The notes under the pieces are model-generated. The model had not been told where the DNA came from, searched no databases, and worked only from the letters and a program-made list of their open reading frames with translations. A stretch of DNA of 64,000 nt from Neodontobutis hainanensis (lineage: Eukaryota > Chordata > Actinopteri > Gobiiformes > Odontobutidae): contig JALDNG010000022.1 of NCBI GenBank assembly GCA_024349245.1, forward strand, positions 4,773,001 through 4,837,000. Reading direction: 5' to 3'. The position numbers and the translations under genes are program-made. Positions 34,637 through 46,090 of the stretch are shown here, piece after piece. Within the stretch, counting starts at the first letter, position 1, and each line of letters begins with the position of its first letter.

Positions 34637-36137
34637 ATGGCGAGAAACGAGGAGAAACAACAGGGGAGGCTAAACAGACTGTGGCTTCAGAGAGAAAGAG
34701 AAGGTAGCGTTTGATGTTTGTTTGAAGAGCTCGTAACACTGCTAACAGTTAGCCACAGCGATGCTAAATTGGATTCAATGGTGTAGGCTACACAGTCAGG
34801 TTAGTTACAATAGTTAATCAACTCGCTCCTAAATAACCTATCGATATACTCCCACAGACCTTATGTTAAGGTTTATCCTCAGTAGAAAGATTTGTGAAAG
34901 ATTAATACTTGATTAATGATAAACACTGAGCTTCTATCTTTACAGAAGGGCGACTCAAAGATGTTCGAGAGACGAGACCCAAGCTGGTAATAATCATACA
35001 AGATTTCAAGAATCTGTCTATACTTGTAAATGTTGAGCAGTTATGTCATGTGCTATTTTTTCTCCACAGTCTACACTCAATACTACCTCTTCTGTGAAAA
35101 AGTGGATTCCTAGCATCAAAAATGAAATAGAATACTATTTGCAGGTACAAATCTTACTAATCAGTAATGGCTTAAAATAAAACCTTGCTTAAGGCATTGG
35201 TGTTTTTTGTTTTTCACATCTCAGCAGGCCCAGCTGACTCATTATCCAGAGAGAAAAATTGCAGAGTTTCAGCTTCATATTGAAGCTTTAGAAAAAGAAT
35301 ATAAACGCTTCATAGCCAAACTACGTGTTCTTGACCCATCCTGTAAGCACAAGCCATGGACCCCTCGAGCTTACTATAAAAGGAGAACTCAGCAACAAGA
35401 CTCTATATGTTTGGGTCAGTACTCATAATTTTCTGTAACTTTTACTTTAGCAGACTAAACATTTTGTGTAGTGAATACCTGTAAAGACTATAGGGATAAA
35501 TTAAATATCAGTTTTTAATAATTATTTTATATAAAGACTGTGTGTACTGGTACCTCCTTTTTTAAGGGCCTGTGACCTTTCACTTTTATTTACAGGCAAA
35601 AGGCCTTGTGCCAAGTCACTCGATGGAAGCGGGGACCTCAGTGAAGTTGAGAGTGGAGTGACCGGCAGCAGTGGGACAGAAAGTCACAAGACATCAGCCA
35701 CTGACACACAAGGACTACTGAACCAATCAGACACCCGGCTTCACAGCCAGGCCCCCTCGAGCACGGTGGGGATAAACACATACACAGACAGTGCAAACCA
35801 GGACCTACCCCTCTCCTTTGACCGAACCCGGCTTGCGGTGGCTGCTGCTTCTTTGAAAGGATCTTCTGTTGCACAAGGATTGTCTCAAACACAGAGTCTT
35901 GTCAGAGTTTTGCAGTCAGGTCTGCCAAACCTGGGCGCACACATTAACAACCGACGCCTCACAGACATCAATAACAGACCAATGGCAGAATCAACTTACG
36001 GACACAAAGATCCCGTACGAGAAGAAATGTCAAGCTCTGTCCACGAAAAGAGGGCCACAATTATTCATCTTAGCACAGAGAAGGGAGGACATATTCTGGG
36101 ACTGGACGGTTACTCTTCCTCTGATGAGGAGCCCTAA
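34637..36137 (+). CDS. ISY1-like nuclear protein, five exons, 304 aa
   Basis: Exons 34637-34703, 34946-34986, 35070-35144, 35225-35414 and 35596-36137 join in frame with GT/AG junctions, giving 304 residues. The start MARNEEKQQGRLNRLWLQRE and the following RETRPKL resemble the N terminus of ISY1, a subunit of the Prp19/spliceosome complex. Residues 45-120 (VKKWIPSIKNEIEYYL, then HYPERKIAEFQLHIEALEKE) are charged and helical. The last exon encodes a Ser/Thr-rich tail ending in GYSSSDEEP. ISY1 itself differs in sequence and length, so this is a distant relative or a separate family. I recognise similar fish proteins but no agreed name. Exon 4 begins with CAGCAG, so splicing may include or skip one glutamine. 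The promoter has two E-boxes, and a hAT element follows 40 bases after the stop. Confidence 0.8.
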
Positions 36138-36177
36138 GGTTATAATAATGGTTTGTAAATCGTTTATATGTAATTAT

Positions 36178-37142
36178 TAGGGATGCACCAAAAATGGCCC
36201 AAAAGTGCTTTTTCACTTTTCGGCCGAAAGACTTTTATCACCGAAACAATACGGCCGAAATGTTGTGATGACGCAAACGGAAACCAGAACCTGCACGTGC
36301 TTGTCTGAAGCAACATGGACGCAGTGGAACAGCACTTTTTACATGCTGCAAAAGCGAGTCTTGGCTGCATATAGTGCAGACCAAGACTTATCTCTGCACT
36401 AGATGAGGAGCACGCACCATCAGTGTCTGATATGTTCAGTGAAATCCTGAAGAGAGTGCCTCAAATAATAACAATAAAAGTTCTTATTCTACTATATATG
36501 TGACTGTATATATTTCTGCTAGATATTTTTTAATTTTATACATTTTATTTATGCAGTGGCTTTATTTAAATACACTCTAAATCTTTCTCAAATGTAAGGC
36601 AAATGACAAGCTCAACCTCAACAGCTAGATGGTTATCTGTCCAAAGTCCCCATCCCCAGAAGTGATAACCCTCTTGCATACTGGATAAGGTTATTGTTTT
36701 TATTTTTATTTATTTTTTATATATAGCCTTTTTAAATGCACTTGACCTAAATACACTTTGTTTTTATGAGAGATAAAGTAATTTAAAAACCTTTCTGCAG
36801 GCCAGTAGGCCTGTACATTATTATTTAATGTGCACTTGAGTGGGATCAAATTAAACATTTTAGTTTAATAATTTTATTTAAAACTGTGCATTGTTGTGTA
36901 ATGTGCCAAGTAAACAGTTGCATAATTTGTAATTGATTTATTTTTTTGAATCTTTAATATTAATTTATGCAATTGCAATGCCTTGATATTAGTTAAGTTA
37001 GTACACAGTCATAGCCATAAATGCAATGGTACTAATAATTGGCATAATTTCTTTTGGTGTTTCGGTTTTTGGTTTTCGGCCTTGGTTTCCATATTTTCGG
37101 TTTTCGGTTTCGGCCAAGAATTTTCATTTCGGTGCATCCCTA
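36178..37142. mobile_element. Non-autonomous hAT DNA transposon in the 3' end of the ISY1-like gene
   Basis: The ends are inverted: TAGGGATGCACC at the left and GGTGCATCCCTA at the right, both continuing into CGGCCGAAA/TTTCGGCC-type sequence. The flanks GTAATTAT (36170-36177) and GTAATTAC (37143-37150) form an 8-bp target duplication with one mismatch, the size expected for hAT. The interior, 965 bp in all, holds at most a short transposase remnant (around 36300-36460) and no full frame. It starts 40 bases after the stop codon at 36137 and carries an AATAAA at 36473-36478. Confidence 0.85.
36473..36478 (+). terminator. Candidate polyadenylation signal inside the hAT element
   Basis: AATAAA about 340 bases after the stop of the ISY1-like gene. 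No canonical signal lies between the stop codon and the element, so the transcript may end within the transposon. Confidence 0.4.
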
Positions 37143-39665
37143 GTAATTACTATAATCTATAGAGCCTTATTTAACTATTATGTTTGTCTTAGCATCAAAA
37201 ATGTCCTGACATTTTTTCCTTCGCGTAGTCCTGGTTCAGTCCCAATTCCCAATTCTCCTTATTTCTTGTTCAGTTAGTTTAGTTTTGGAGCTTATCTAAT
37301 TCTTGGCTATATTTAGTATTAAGTCTTGGGTTTATAACTGCTTCAGTCTTGGTTTAATCATGGTCTAGTTATGAGTTTTGTCCTGCTTTATTCCCAGTTA
37401 GTCCTGGCTTAGTTCTGCTTTACTCCTGGTTTAGATGTGGCTTTTGTTCTGGTTAATAAATCATTACTGAACAGACCCACAAAGACTGTACAATGGTACA
37501 TAAAAGCAACACTGCAAATTTTACAAGAAAATAATTTGTCCTGAAAAGGACCGTGTCTTAAAAAAAAAAAAAAAATCTAAAATGAAAAAGAAGTGTGGTG
37601 TACTCTTTGAGGAGGTTAACCCCAGTTGATTAAAAAAAAAAAAACATTTAATTATTGTGGAGTTGGGTCATTTTTGACCACTAGGACAAGAGAGTATAAT
37701 GAAGGTTAGAAGTCAAATGCAAATTTGAAAGTACAAACCCCAATATGAACCCCATGAATGAGAACATCAAATATTAGGCCAAATGTAAGTTTTCAAGCCA
37801 ACACTGCATTCACCAAGAGTTTTCATTTGCATTTCTGAAATGACCTAAATTCAAAAAGCTCTTGATCCGGTCCTAAAACACACATTTTTTGTGCTTCATC
37901 AGGGAATGTGTGGGAAATTTTAAGTGTCGTCATCTGCACTACATTTGTTAAGTCATGATTACTCAGAAACTGACCTCAGTGGATAATCACTCACTCAATG
38001 ATTCATTTTAGCTAGGGTACGGTTGTTCTATGGTAATAGGAACTGGAGCAACAGCACAACCTTGTGATCCCCTAAACCCCAGCCCACTCTGTGCAGCCAC
38101 AGTTGCTGAGAGGATGGCTCTGTGCACATCACTTCTGGGAAACAGAAACATCAGCCTTTTGCAGCCAGCCTATGGTTAAGTTTGACGCAGTCACACGTTT
38201 ACTTGAATAACTTGCAATGCCCTTGCAAGGAGGGTTTTCCTTCTCTGTGTATGTAGCTGAAAAAAATGAAATGATTGCTTGTGAATATTATTGCATATAG
38301 TAAAAAGTCAAGTTAATAGGGAATATTAAAAATTAATTTCTCAAGATTCTGTGATTTTTTTTTTAAAATTAGAATAATGAATATACCGTACTCAAAAAGG
38401 AATCCCTAGTATGATGGGTTGTTGCTTTACAAATGCAAACACAACACCCAGTTTACAGGTCACATCTTTTGCAGTTCTATTGTGTATTTGCACTTATATG
38501 CAAATACATAAAATAAGAATATGCCTATATGTAAAACTAGTACCAATTACATCAGATAACAGCATTGCACAGGCTCCCACCCATGTGGTTAAACAGATGC
38601 CCTTTATCAAAACCCCTAAAGCAGGAAACTGAAAGCAGGAGTTTTAAGTAATATTTTCTGTGATCAACCAAAAGATTAGATTTGACACTTGATGGAAATT
38701 GCTCCAACCACAGTAAAACAGCAGTCGTTTGCAAAAAGTATTAAGAAAATTAAGCTATAGTTGCAGAAAAGACCACAACTGATCAAACCCTAGAAGGGAG
38801 GTAGGCAGCGTTCCAGTAAGCTCATTGCTGAGGTATTGGTTGGGGTTAATTCTTACCACTTGCCAAGTATCACTATTTCTCGATCAATGCAAGCTTTAAC
38901 ACAGCTGTAACTAAGCAAATACTGAAACATCTTGTCTTTTTATGTGGCTTCAACATCTTCCCACAAAATTATCTGTGTACATCTAAAACAGCTGTATCTA
39001 TGTTTACAGCCACTTTTACACTAGATTTGATAAAGGCTGGCACGATGTACTTTTAGTTGAAAAACAGTCTTATGAATAAAAATAAGTCACCAACATCATC
39101 TTCAAAAGGTTAGATTTTGTTAAAGCATATATGTTGTGGTAACACTTTCCTTTTTTGAAACGATGTCTATCTTGTCTTGTGGTTAGTGGGGGTCAGCGGA
39201 AATCTTGCCGTTTCCTTCTGTTTTATTGCTACATTTTGCATATATGCACTCTAAGGTAAAATAAAATGTAGATATTCAACATTTACATAATCAAACATGC
39301 AAACTTGTAGACAAAACGAAGCAAAATGTAAATGTAATGTAAACAAAATGTAGCAGTAAAGGACAGGATTTTGTGCAAGACCAGAGAACATTAGGAAATA
39401 GGACATTTAAATCAAAAGGTCAGCTGCATGGAGGTATAGTTTTCAACCTGTTGAATAAAAATCTAAATGAAATACTATTGAAAAGTATTTTGCTTTAGTC
39501 TGAACTTTTATTTTTTGGTTACGTGGGAGGGAAATGGGGGTGGTGAAAGAAATGACAGCTGCTCATCTTAAAAGGCTGCTGACGTCCTCTGAGAAAGGTA
39601 CACACCTCTGCACACTGATGCACTGACATACACCTCAGTTAGCCTCTCGCTGTTGGACCTGCACA
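37143..39665. other. Intergenic stretch with degenerate tandem repeat
   Basis: At 37220-37450 a degenerate T/G-rich repeat of about 12-16 bases recurs (variants of CCTGGTTTAGTCC and TCTTGGTTTA). Two A-runs lie at 37560 and 37631. The remainder up to the Fas ligand start shows no exon. A TATA-like TCTTAAAAGG at about 39565-39574 lies 90 bases before the Fas ligand ATG and could serve as its core promoter. Confidence 0.45.
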
Positions 39666-40979
39666 ATGAGCTGTGACCAGAGGTATGACCAGAGTTACCC
39701 ATTCCCACAGGTTTTTCTTGTGGATGGAGGTGGAGGTCAGCAACAGCCCAACTCACTTCCAAGTCTTGTACCATGCTGGTCCTTTCCACCTGCCCAGGAG
39801 ACAGTGAGGAGGCGTGTGAAAAGTCGTGGCTGCATGGGAGTCAACACTGGAGCAGCCATGGTTGTACTGTTGCTGTTGTTGCTTGTGTTTGCAAGCCTGG
39901 GGATTGGAACCATATGGATAAAAAACCTACAGATGGAGATGAAAGAGATGAAAAAGGTAAGAAAAAATGTGACAAATTCAAGTAAGATAGAATTTAAACT
40001 ATAAGTAATGCTCTTCAACAAAATGCACAAAAATGTGCAAATAATGTGTAAGGTGAGAGCAGGACAAATAGAAATTTGCATTAATGCATATATTTCAATG
40101 TCCTTGACATTTAAAAGTGCAAGAGATGACACAGTTGTTCCATCTGTGGTCCCCAGTCCAGGAACAGGAAATCCTTTTGTGAAGCTTGTGCTCTGATCAA
40201 AACCAAACCTCTGAAGCACCAGCATCTCTGTGATGTGGTATTGACAAATCATGTTCTTGTATGTTTAAGATGGTCAAAACGTTGAACAAAAGCACAGAGG
40301 ACCCAGCAAAACACGAAACAATTTTTGCACCACAAAAACAAACTGGTAAGATTGTTAGCTTATACATTTATATTTATTGCAAAATAACCCTAGACACAAA
40401 GATAAAATGATTTGTCAAACGTAATGGTTGTTTCAGGTCTGTATGAACCTGGGTCAATGAAGAAAAAAGAGAAAGAAGAAAGACCTTCAGCACATGTCAC
40501 CGGTAAGACTGTCAAAGGGACCTTCAATGATTACACTGTACTCTGCATCATTGACATTATTTTTCCTTTTTGCAGGGAACTTTAGATCTGGACTTGATAA
40601 CACCCTACTGTGGGCTCCAGAGTTGCTTGCTGGAGGGGTGGAATACAGTCAGGAGGATGGTGGTTTGCAGATCAACGAGGGTGGGCTGTACCACATTTAC
40701 TGTCGTGTGGAGTTTCTCTTTAAGGACTGCTCCACCATGACCACCTTCAATCACACTGTGTTTGTGAGACGAGTGGGCAACATAGCAAGGCTGATGGAGG
40801 CCGTCAGACACGGTTTCTGCACCCAGGAGCACGGCCGCGCCCACGTTTGGACAGTAGACAGTTATCTGGGTTCTGCCCGGGAGCTGGAGAAATATGACAA
40901 AGTTTTTGTGAATGTATCACACCCCCGTTTACTTAGTCACGAACATTATGGTACCTTTTTTGGACTTTATAAGATCTGA
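39666..40979 (+). CDS. faslg: Fas ligand (TNF superfamily member 6), four exons, 278 aa
   Basis: Exons 39666-39956, 40270-40345, 40437-40502 and 40576-40979 splice in frame to 278 residues, against 281 in human. It is a type II membrane protein: a short cytoplasmic part with a small proline patch (LPSLVPCWSFPPA), then a transmembrane helix at about 62-84 (MVVLLLLLLVFASLGIG). The stalk is encoded by exons 2 and 3, and the TNF homology domain runs from about 141 (AHVTGN) to the end. The C terminus YGTFFGLYKI closely matches the FasL ending. Cys196 and Cys226 correspond in spacing to the conserved FasL disulfide. N-glycosylation sequons stand at 103, 203 and 257. The protein trimerises, binds Fas and triggers caspase-8-driven apoptosis. 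The cytoplasmic tail is shorter and less proline-rich than in mammals. The exon layout (four exons, last encoding most of the THD) is that of FASLG. Confidence 0.92.
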
Positions 40980-41361
40980 AGGGTAGACTCAGATACAACT
41001 CTTCCATTTGAAATTTGAAAGTTTCAGATATAGGTTATGTTACTCATCACTCTACTGAAACTATGTTTTGTGTGATTTCTATGAAATATGATGTCTGCAT
41101 TAAAAAGCAGTTGGAATAGTTGGTTAACACTAACAATAATGTAGCCTCTGATATTTATTTTTGTAAAACTGCTGAATATAGATGTTTCTAAATATAATAT
41201 TGTGCTTTTTTAGTTAGTTCAGTGATTATGACTCCCCCTTTTTAATTTCCCTTTAATTTTAATTTAAGAGTCTTTACTTCTGATAACCACATTTGTTATC
41301 TTGCTGATCCTAGAAGAGATTTGTTTAACCTCCCATTTCCTGTGATGCTATAAGAATTAAA
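40980..41361 (+). other. faslg 3' untranslated region
   Basis: AT-rich sequence after the stop codon with ATTTA motifs (near 41150) typical of unstable cytokine messages. Candidate polyadenylation signals are ATTAAA at 41099-41104 and ATTAAA at 41356-41361. No AATAAA lies nearby, so the exact end is open. Confidence 0.5.
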
Positions 41362-41934
41362 CTAAAACCATGTCAGTGTAGTTTTGATTAATTATACTGA
41401 TATTACTTGCATATATTCTCCTGTTGCACAGCTTAGTCAGCACATTTTTGTAAATTCAGGTTTCAAAATTGATGTACAGACCACAAACACATTTGTTCTT
41501 CTGACGGCTGCAGCTCTTCGTCTACACCACAAACGCATCAGGTTGAGCATGCTGGGCACAGATGAGGGGCCCAAATGATGGTAGCTCTGACGTGCATTTC
41601 CTTCCTGTGTGAACATTAAGAGGGTCCTGTCAGTTTGAAGAACAATTCTATTTTCCTAAGCTGGTAGTCTTGTAATCCTTCAATGAGATAATTTATTACA
41701 ATGTACTTCTCTCCTTGGTAGCAAATGATGCTAACAAAAATACTTAATACAGTTCTTATTCACACAAAATGGTGACACAAACATATTGTCAGACGTTCCA
41801 ATCATTTATTTATTTTTTTTTTACATTTACATTTTACTGGCTTTAAACTAAACTAAATAATTATTGGAGAATCCCTATAAACACAAACCAGACATGATTC
41901 AAGTTATGTTTGTCCAAGTAACTCCTTAAATACT
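41362..41934. other. Gene-free stretch
   Basis: AT-rich, with no exon, RNA gene or recognisable repeat. Confidence 0.5.
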
Positions 41935-42480
41935 CAAAACAGAGCTGTTGTTAATTGGTCCTAGCAGTCATCGGCCTAAGTTTGAACATCTTACTGTCTC
42001 GATCAACAACTGTGTGTTGAAGGACAGCCCCACTGTGAGGAACATTGGTGACCACACACTATCTCTGCAGCAGCACATTAGTGAGGTCACAAAACTGGGC
42101 TTTTTTCACTTGAGGAATATCTCAAAATGTTCTTTGTCTCTCTTTTAATGCTAAAATTCTTACATCCAGATTGGACTATTGCAATGCGTTATTCTCTGGA
42201 CTGCAGAGGAAAAGTACTCACAGACTACAAATGGTCCAAAATACAGCCGCCAGACTTTTAACTAAGACCAGGAAGTTCGATCACATTAATCCGGTCCTGG
42301 CTTCATTACACTGGCTTCCTATTAATGTTAGAGCTGATTTTCTTCTGTTAACATATTAAGTCCTTTGTGGATATGCACCCTCTTAAATATCTGACCTCAC
42401 CTCCTGGTATACTCCAGCTCGTACCCTTCGCTCTCAGAACGCTGGTCTCCTACAACTTCCTTGGAGTTTTTTCCCTATCA
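41935..42480 (+). mobile_element. L2-like LINE, C-terminal coding remnant
   Basis: Broken frames encode the post-reverse-transcriptase part of an L2-like LINE: IGPSSHRPKFEHLTVSINN, then LGFFHLRNISKC, then LDYCNALFSGLQRKS, LQMVQNTAARLLT and NPVLASLHWLP. Stops interrupt it at about 42147 and 42358. The polarity is plus, tail to tail with the minus-strand LINE that begins at 42581. Confidence 0.8.
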
Positions 42481-42575
42481 CTAAAACACTAAATGCCATT
42501 CACTGAAGCAAACACTCAAGTGCTTAAACACATTTATAAACTGGACACAATTTTCAAACACCATTCACAGTTTAA

Positions 42576-43328
42576 GATCAATCAATCAATCAATATTTAT
42601 TTATATAGTGCCTTCCAACAACCACAGATTGAACCAAGGTGCTTAACAACATTAATAAAAAATAAACATATTTACAAATAGGTTTAAAAATACATTTACA
42701 CAATAAAACAGAGCAGTGTCACAGAGCCATTAAGTGCAAAAAGCCATTTTAAATTAATAGGTTTTAAGTTTGGCTTTAAACAGAGGCCGGTCAGGGATGG
42801 ACCGTAACTCAATGGGCAACAAGTTCCAGAGTTTAGGACCGGCCACTGCAAAAGAACGATCGCCCCACTGTTTGTACCGGGACAGGGACAGCTTCAGCAG
42901 ATGTTGCCCAGCAGAACGTAGAGCTCTGCTGGGTTGGTGAGGGGTCAGAATCTCACACAAATAAGAAGGTGCAAGGCCTGTGAGTGCATTAAAAACAAAC
43001 ATTAAGTTTTTAAAATGAATTCTAAACTGAACAAGGAGCCAGTGCAGGGAGTAGGCTACAGGACAGGTGTTATGTGCTCGTGTTTACGACTGTTAGTTAG
43101 CAGTCGGGCAGCAGCGTTTTGCACAAGCTGCAAACGGTGAAGCCCAGTTTGGCCCACATAGAGTGCATTGCAGTAATCTATGCGGGAGCTGATAAAAGCA
43201 TGGATGGCTTTCTCCAGGTCAGCACGACTTAAAAAGGGTTTAACCTTTGAAAGGAAGTGAAGCTGAAAAAAGCTTGCCCTAACCACAGAATCTATTTGTT
43301 TTTCAAATTTTAGACTGCTGTGTAGTCT
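42576..43328 (-). mobile_element. L2-like LINE, 3' part (same family as 54150-56770)
   Basis: The tail (TCAA)n at 42578-42595 is followed by TATTTATTTATATAGTGCC, the usual 3' end of this family. On the minus strand the coding part continues: LTGLAPSYLCEILTPHQPS, GDRSFAVAGPKLWNLLPIEL (42754-43002) and, in another frame upstream, SRIDYCNALYVGQTGLHRLQ (43056-43325). Nearly the same sequence lies at 55975-56770 in forward orientation. It is 5'-truncated at about 43328. Confidence 0.85.
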
Positions 43329-43329
43329 T

Positions 43330-43880
43330 AGATAAGATAAGATATGATAGGAATTTATTGAGATCACAGATGGGAAATTCACATGTACAGCAAAGTGCAA
43401 AAAAAAGTGTGCATGCAATAGAATAAAATACAATAAATGTATATACAATCTCAGCAGCAAAAAATATTTAAAATAGGATAAAATATAAAGGCTAAATTAA
43501 ACAAAAACAAAAGCTATTTATACACATATTTACAAAGCAAAGCATGGAGAAACAAATGGACATTGCACAGTATCCTGGCTTATTGTTAAAGTTGTGAATT
43601 ATAAAGTCTAACTGTAGTAGGTAGGAAGGACCTGCGGTAGTGCTCTTTCCTGCACTGAGGGTGTCTCAGTCTGATGAGTCTGGGTGAGAGCTGTTCCATC
43701 AGGTCCAGAGGACAGCCCAGGACAGAGGTGTGAAGGTCCGGGGGAGGAGGAAGACGGTGTAGGATGGTGAATATGAAGTGGGGGTGTGGGTGGCCAGGGG
43801 GAAAGTTCTTGCTGCACACATTTTTAGGGAGGTGTGAAGAGGGGGTTGGAAGAGTGAGGTTGGAGTCAAATCTGTTGAAG
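43330..43880 (-). mobile_element. LINE 3' end with (GATAA)n tail
   Basis: Starts with GATAAGATAAGATATGATAG, a repeated tail, then on the minus strand shows LSPRLIRLRHPQCRKEHYRR and SFLPTTVRLYNSQL (43600-43720), the end of a LINE polyprotein of a family different from the L2-like copies. It is 5'-truncated. A probably related stretch lies at 44305-44660. Confidence 0.6.
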
Positions 43881-44685
43881 AACAGATTTAACTCATTGTC
43901 TTAATTGCAAAACACATTCTCACTTAATAAAACACGTGACATTTTTGACACATATGAGTCAAAAAGTTATTGACTTGGGTCAGTTGTTGCTAAATAACTG
44001 AAACCAATATAAAGTCAGTTTTGAGACACAATTGAGCTGCATCTATTAGATTCTCTGAATACAAGGACCATAGACTCAAAAAGACCCAAAGTAGATTGTG
44101 TTTCCATTCACCCATTTACACTGTGTTGTACCACGGACAAAAGGGCTGCCATTCCAACAGCACCTGCGGCCTCTCTGGCCTTCACCAGAACAACATGATC
44201 TGTTTGGACACAGCTGTGATGTGGATGTCCTGCTGGTCTCACCAAAAAGACATGATGCTGAGGATTTACTTTAGAGAACATTGTAAACACTCCTAGTTTG
44301 GGAGTTTATTTAATGAAAATAAATGAAGCTGCTTGGAAAAATGCAGTTTTAATACATTGTTTAATTGTAGGATGGCTGCTGGATAGAAACTGTTCATGGC
44401 TTTGTCAGTGCTGCACCGCAGGCCTGTCTGAAGGCGGCAGAAAGAACAGTCTATGGTCAGGATTGGCTGCAGGAAAGCAGGTAGCTCTGGACAGAAAGAG
44501 CTTTTTGACTACATGCTCAATTGATTGCAGTGTAACACCAATTATTTCCACCACTTTTATAAGGGCTTTCCTGTCAGCGATGTTGGTGCTTTCATACCAC
44601 AGATAATAGACGCTTGTGAGCACACTCTCTATGGTACCCCTGTAGGAGGTGGAGAGGATGGTGGGGTTAAGGTGAGCTACATCAG
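43881..44685. repeat. Dispersed repeat and LINE-related stretch
   Basis: 44020-44340 contains two blocks (GAGACACAATTGAGCTGCAT near 44023 and TTTGGACACAGCTGTGATG near 44204) that recur at about 46614-46690 and 47307-47430. It is therefore a dispersed repeat of unknown type. 44340-44660 holds 'CTGTCTGAAGGCGGCAGAAA' and similar text known from LINE 3' regions. No gene. Confidence 0.5.
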
Positions 44686-45606
44686 CTCACACTGGATGTA
44701 GCTGCAGGCACTAGCTGTAGCTGTAGCTGCAGGTACACACTCACATTGTTTGTAGCTGTAGGTACACACTCACACTGGCTGTAGCTGTAGGTACACGCTC
44801 ACACTGGCTGTAGCTGTAGCTGTAGGTACACACTCACACTGGCTGTAGCTGTAGCTGTAGGTACACGCTCACACTGGCTGTAGCTGTAGGTACACGCTCA
44901 CACTGGCTGTAGCTGTAGGTACACTCTCACACTGGCTGTAGCTGTAGCTGTAGCTGTAGGTACACACTCACACTGGCTGTAGCTGTAGTTGTAGGTACAC
45001 ACTCACACTGGCTGTAGCTGTAGCTGTAGGTACACACTCACACTGGCTGTAGCTGTAGGTACACGCTCACACTGGCTGTAGCTGTAGCTGTAGCTGTAGG
45101 TACACACTCACACTGGCTGTAGCTGTAGTTGTAGGTACACGCTCACACTGGCTGTAGCTGTAGGTACACGCTCACACTCACACTGGCTGTAGCTGTAGGT
45201 ACACGCTCACACTGGCTGTAGCTGTAGGTACACGCTCACACTGGCTGTAGCTGTAGGTACACGCTCACACTGGCTGTAGCTGTAGGTACACGCTCACACT
45301 GGCTGTAGCTGCAGGTACACGCTCACACTGGCAGTAGCTGTAGGTACACGCTCACACTGGCTGTAGCTGTAGGTACACGTTCACACTGGCTGTAGCTGCA
45401 GGTACACGCTCACACTGGCTGTAGCTGTAGGTACACTCTCACACTGGCTGTAGCTGTAGGTACACGCTCACACTGGCTGTAGCTGTAGGTACACTCTCAC
45501 ACTGGCTGTAGCTGTAGGTACACGCTCACACTGGCTGTAGCTGTAGGTACACTCTCACACTGGCTGTAGCTGTTGGTACACACTCACACTGTTTGTTGCT
45601 GTAGGT
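44686..45606. repeat. Minisatellite, 29-bp unit, about 29 units
   Basis: The basic unit reads GGCTGTAGCTGTAG followed by GTACACGCTCACACT, 29 bp. Some units carry extra 6-bp GTAGCT insertions, giving 35- or 41-bp units. Units differ mainly in CACGCTC, CACACTC or CACTCTC. The block 44931-45000 recurs at 45071-45140, a 140-bp offset, and from about 45410 CTCTC and CGCTC units alternate as 58-bp dimers. Edges are degenerate. The 29-bp period is not a multiple of three, so it is not a coding repeat. Confidence 0.97.
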
Positions 45607-46090
45607 TAATGCTTGAAATCTCATATAATCTATATCACCCTCACTACACTATTATGGCAGTAGTATTTAGCACTTCTTTTTCTCTTCCTAGAATAGGCCT
45701 GAACCTTTGACCTGTTTGGTCAACCGCAATGAATGTAAACATGTTTTATACATTTTACTCTTTTTTAGGCTTTTACCAAACTAATGTCTTTAAGCATCTT
45801 TAGCAATATGTAATATAACACAAAGGTCTAGAGATTATACTTAACTTTAGCATCAGTACATCAACTACATCCAAGTAATTTAAATACATTCAAGGTTAGA
45901 GTCTGTCTCTCTGCTTTCTGTAGCCTTTACAAAGGTCTATTTTCATTTTCACATTCTGTTTTATGTCCATGCTGCTTAAGTGTGACATCTGCCAAAATTT
46001 TACTTCCACTGATACTGTTCCTATTTCCTTTTAGTCTTTTGATATTTTGTCCTCTGTCTTGGTCCTGTATTTTCCCATGGTGACCCAAGA
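45607..46090. other. Gene-free stretch
   Basis: AT-rich sequence with no recognised element. Confidence 0.45.

Noticed and set aside
44686..45606. Regular repeats that could suggest a CRISPR-like array or a coding repeat
   Set aside because: Units are contiguous without unique spacers, the host is a vertebrate, and the 29-bp period does not keep a reading frame.
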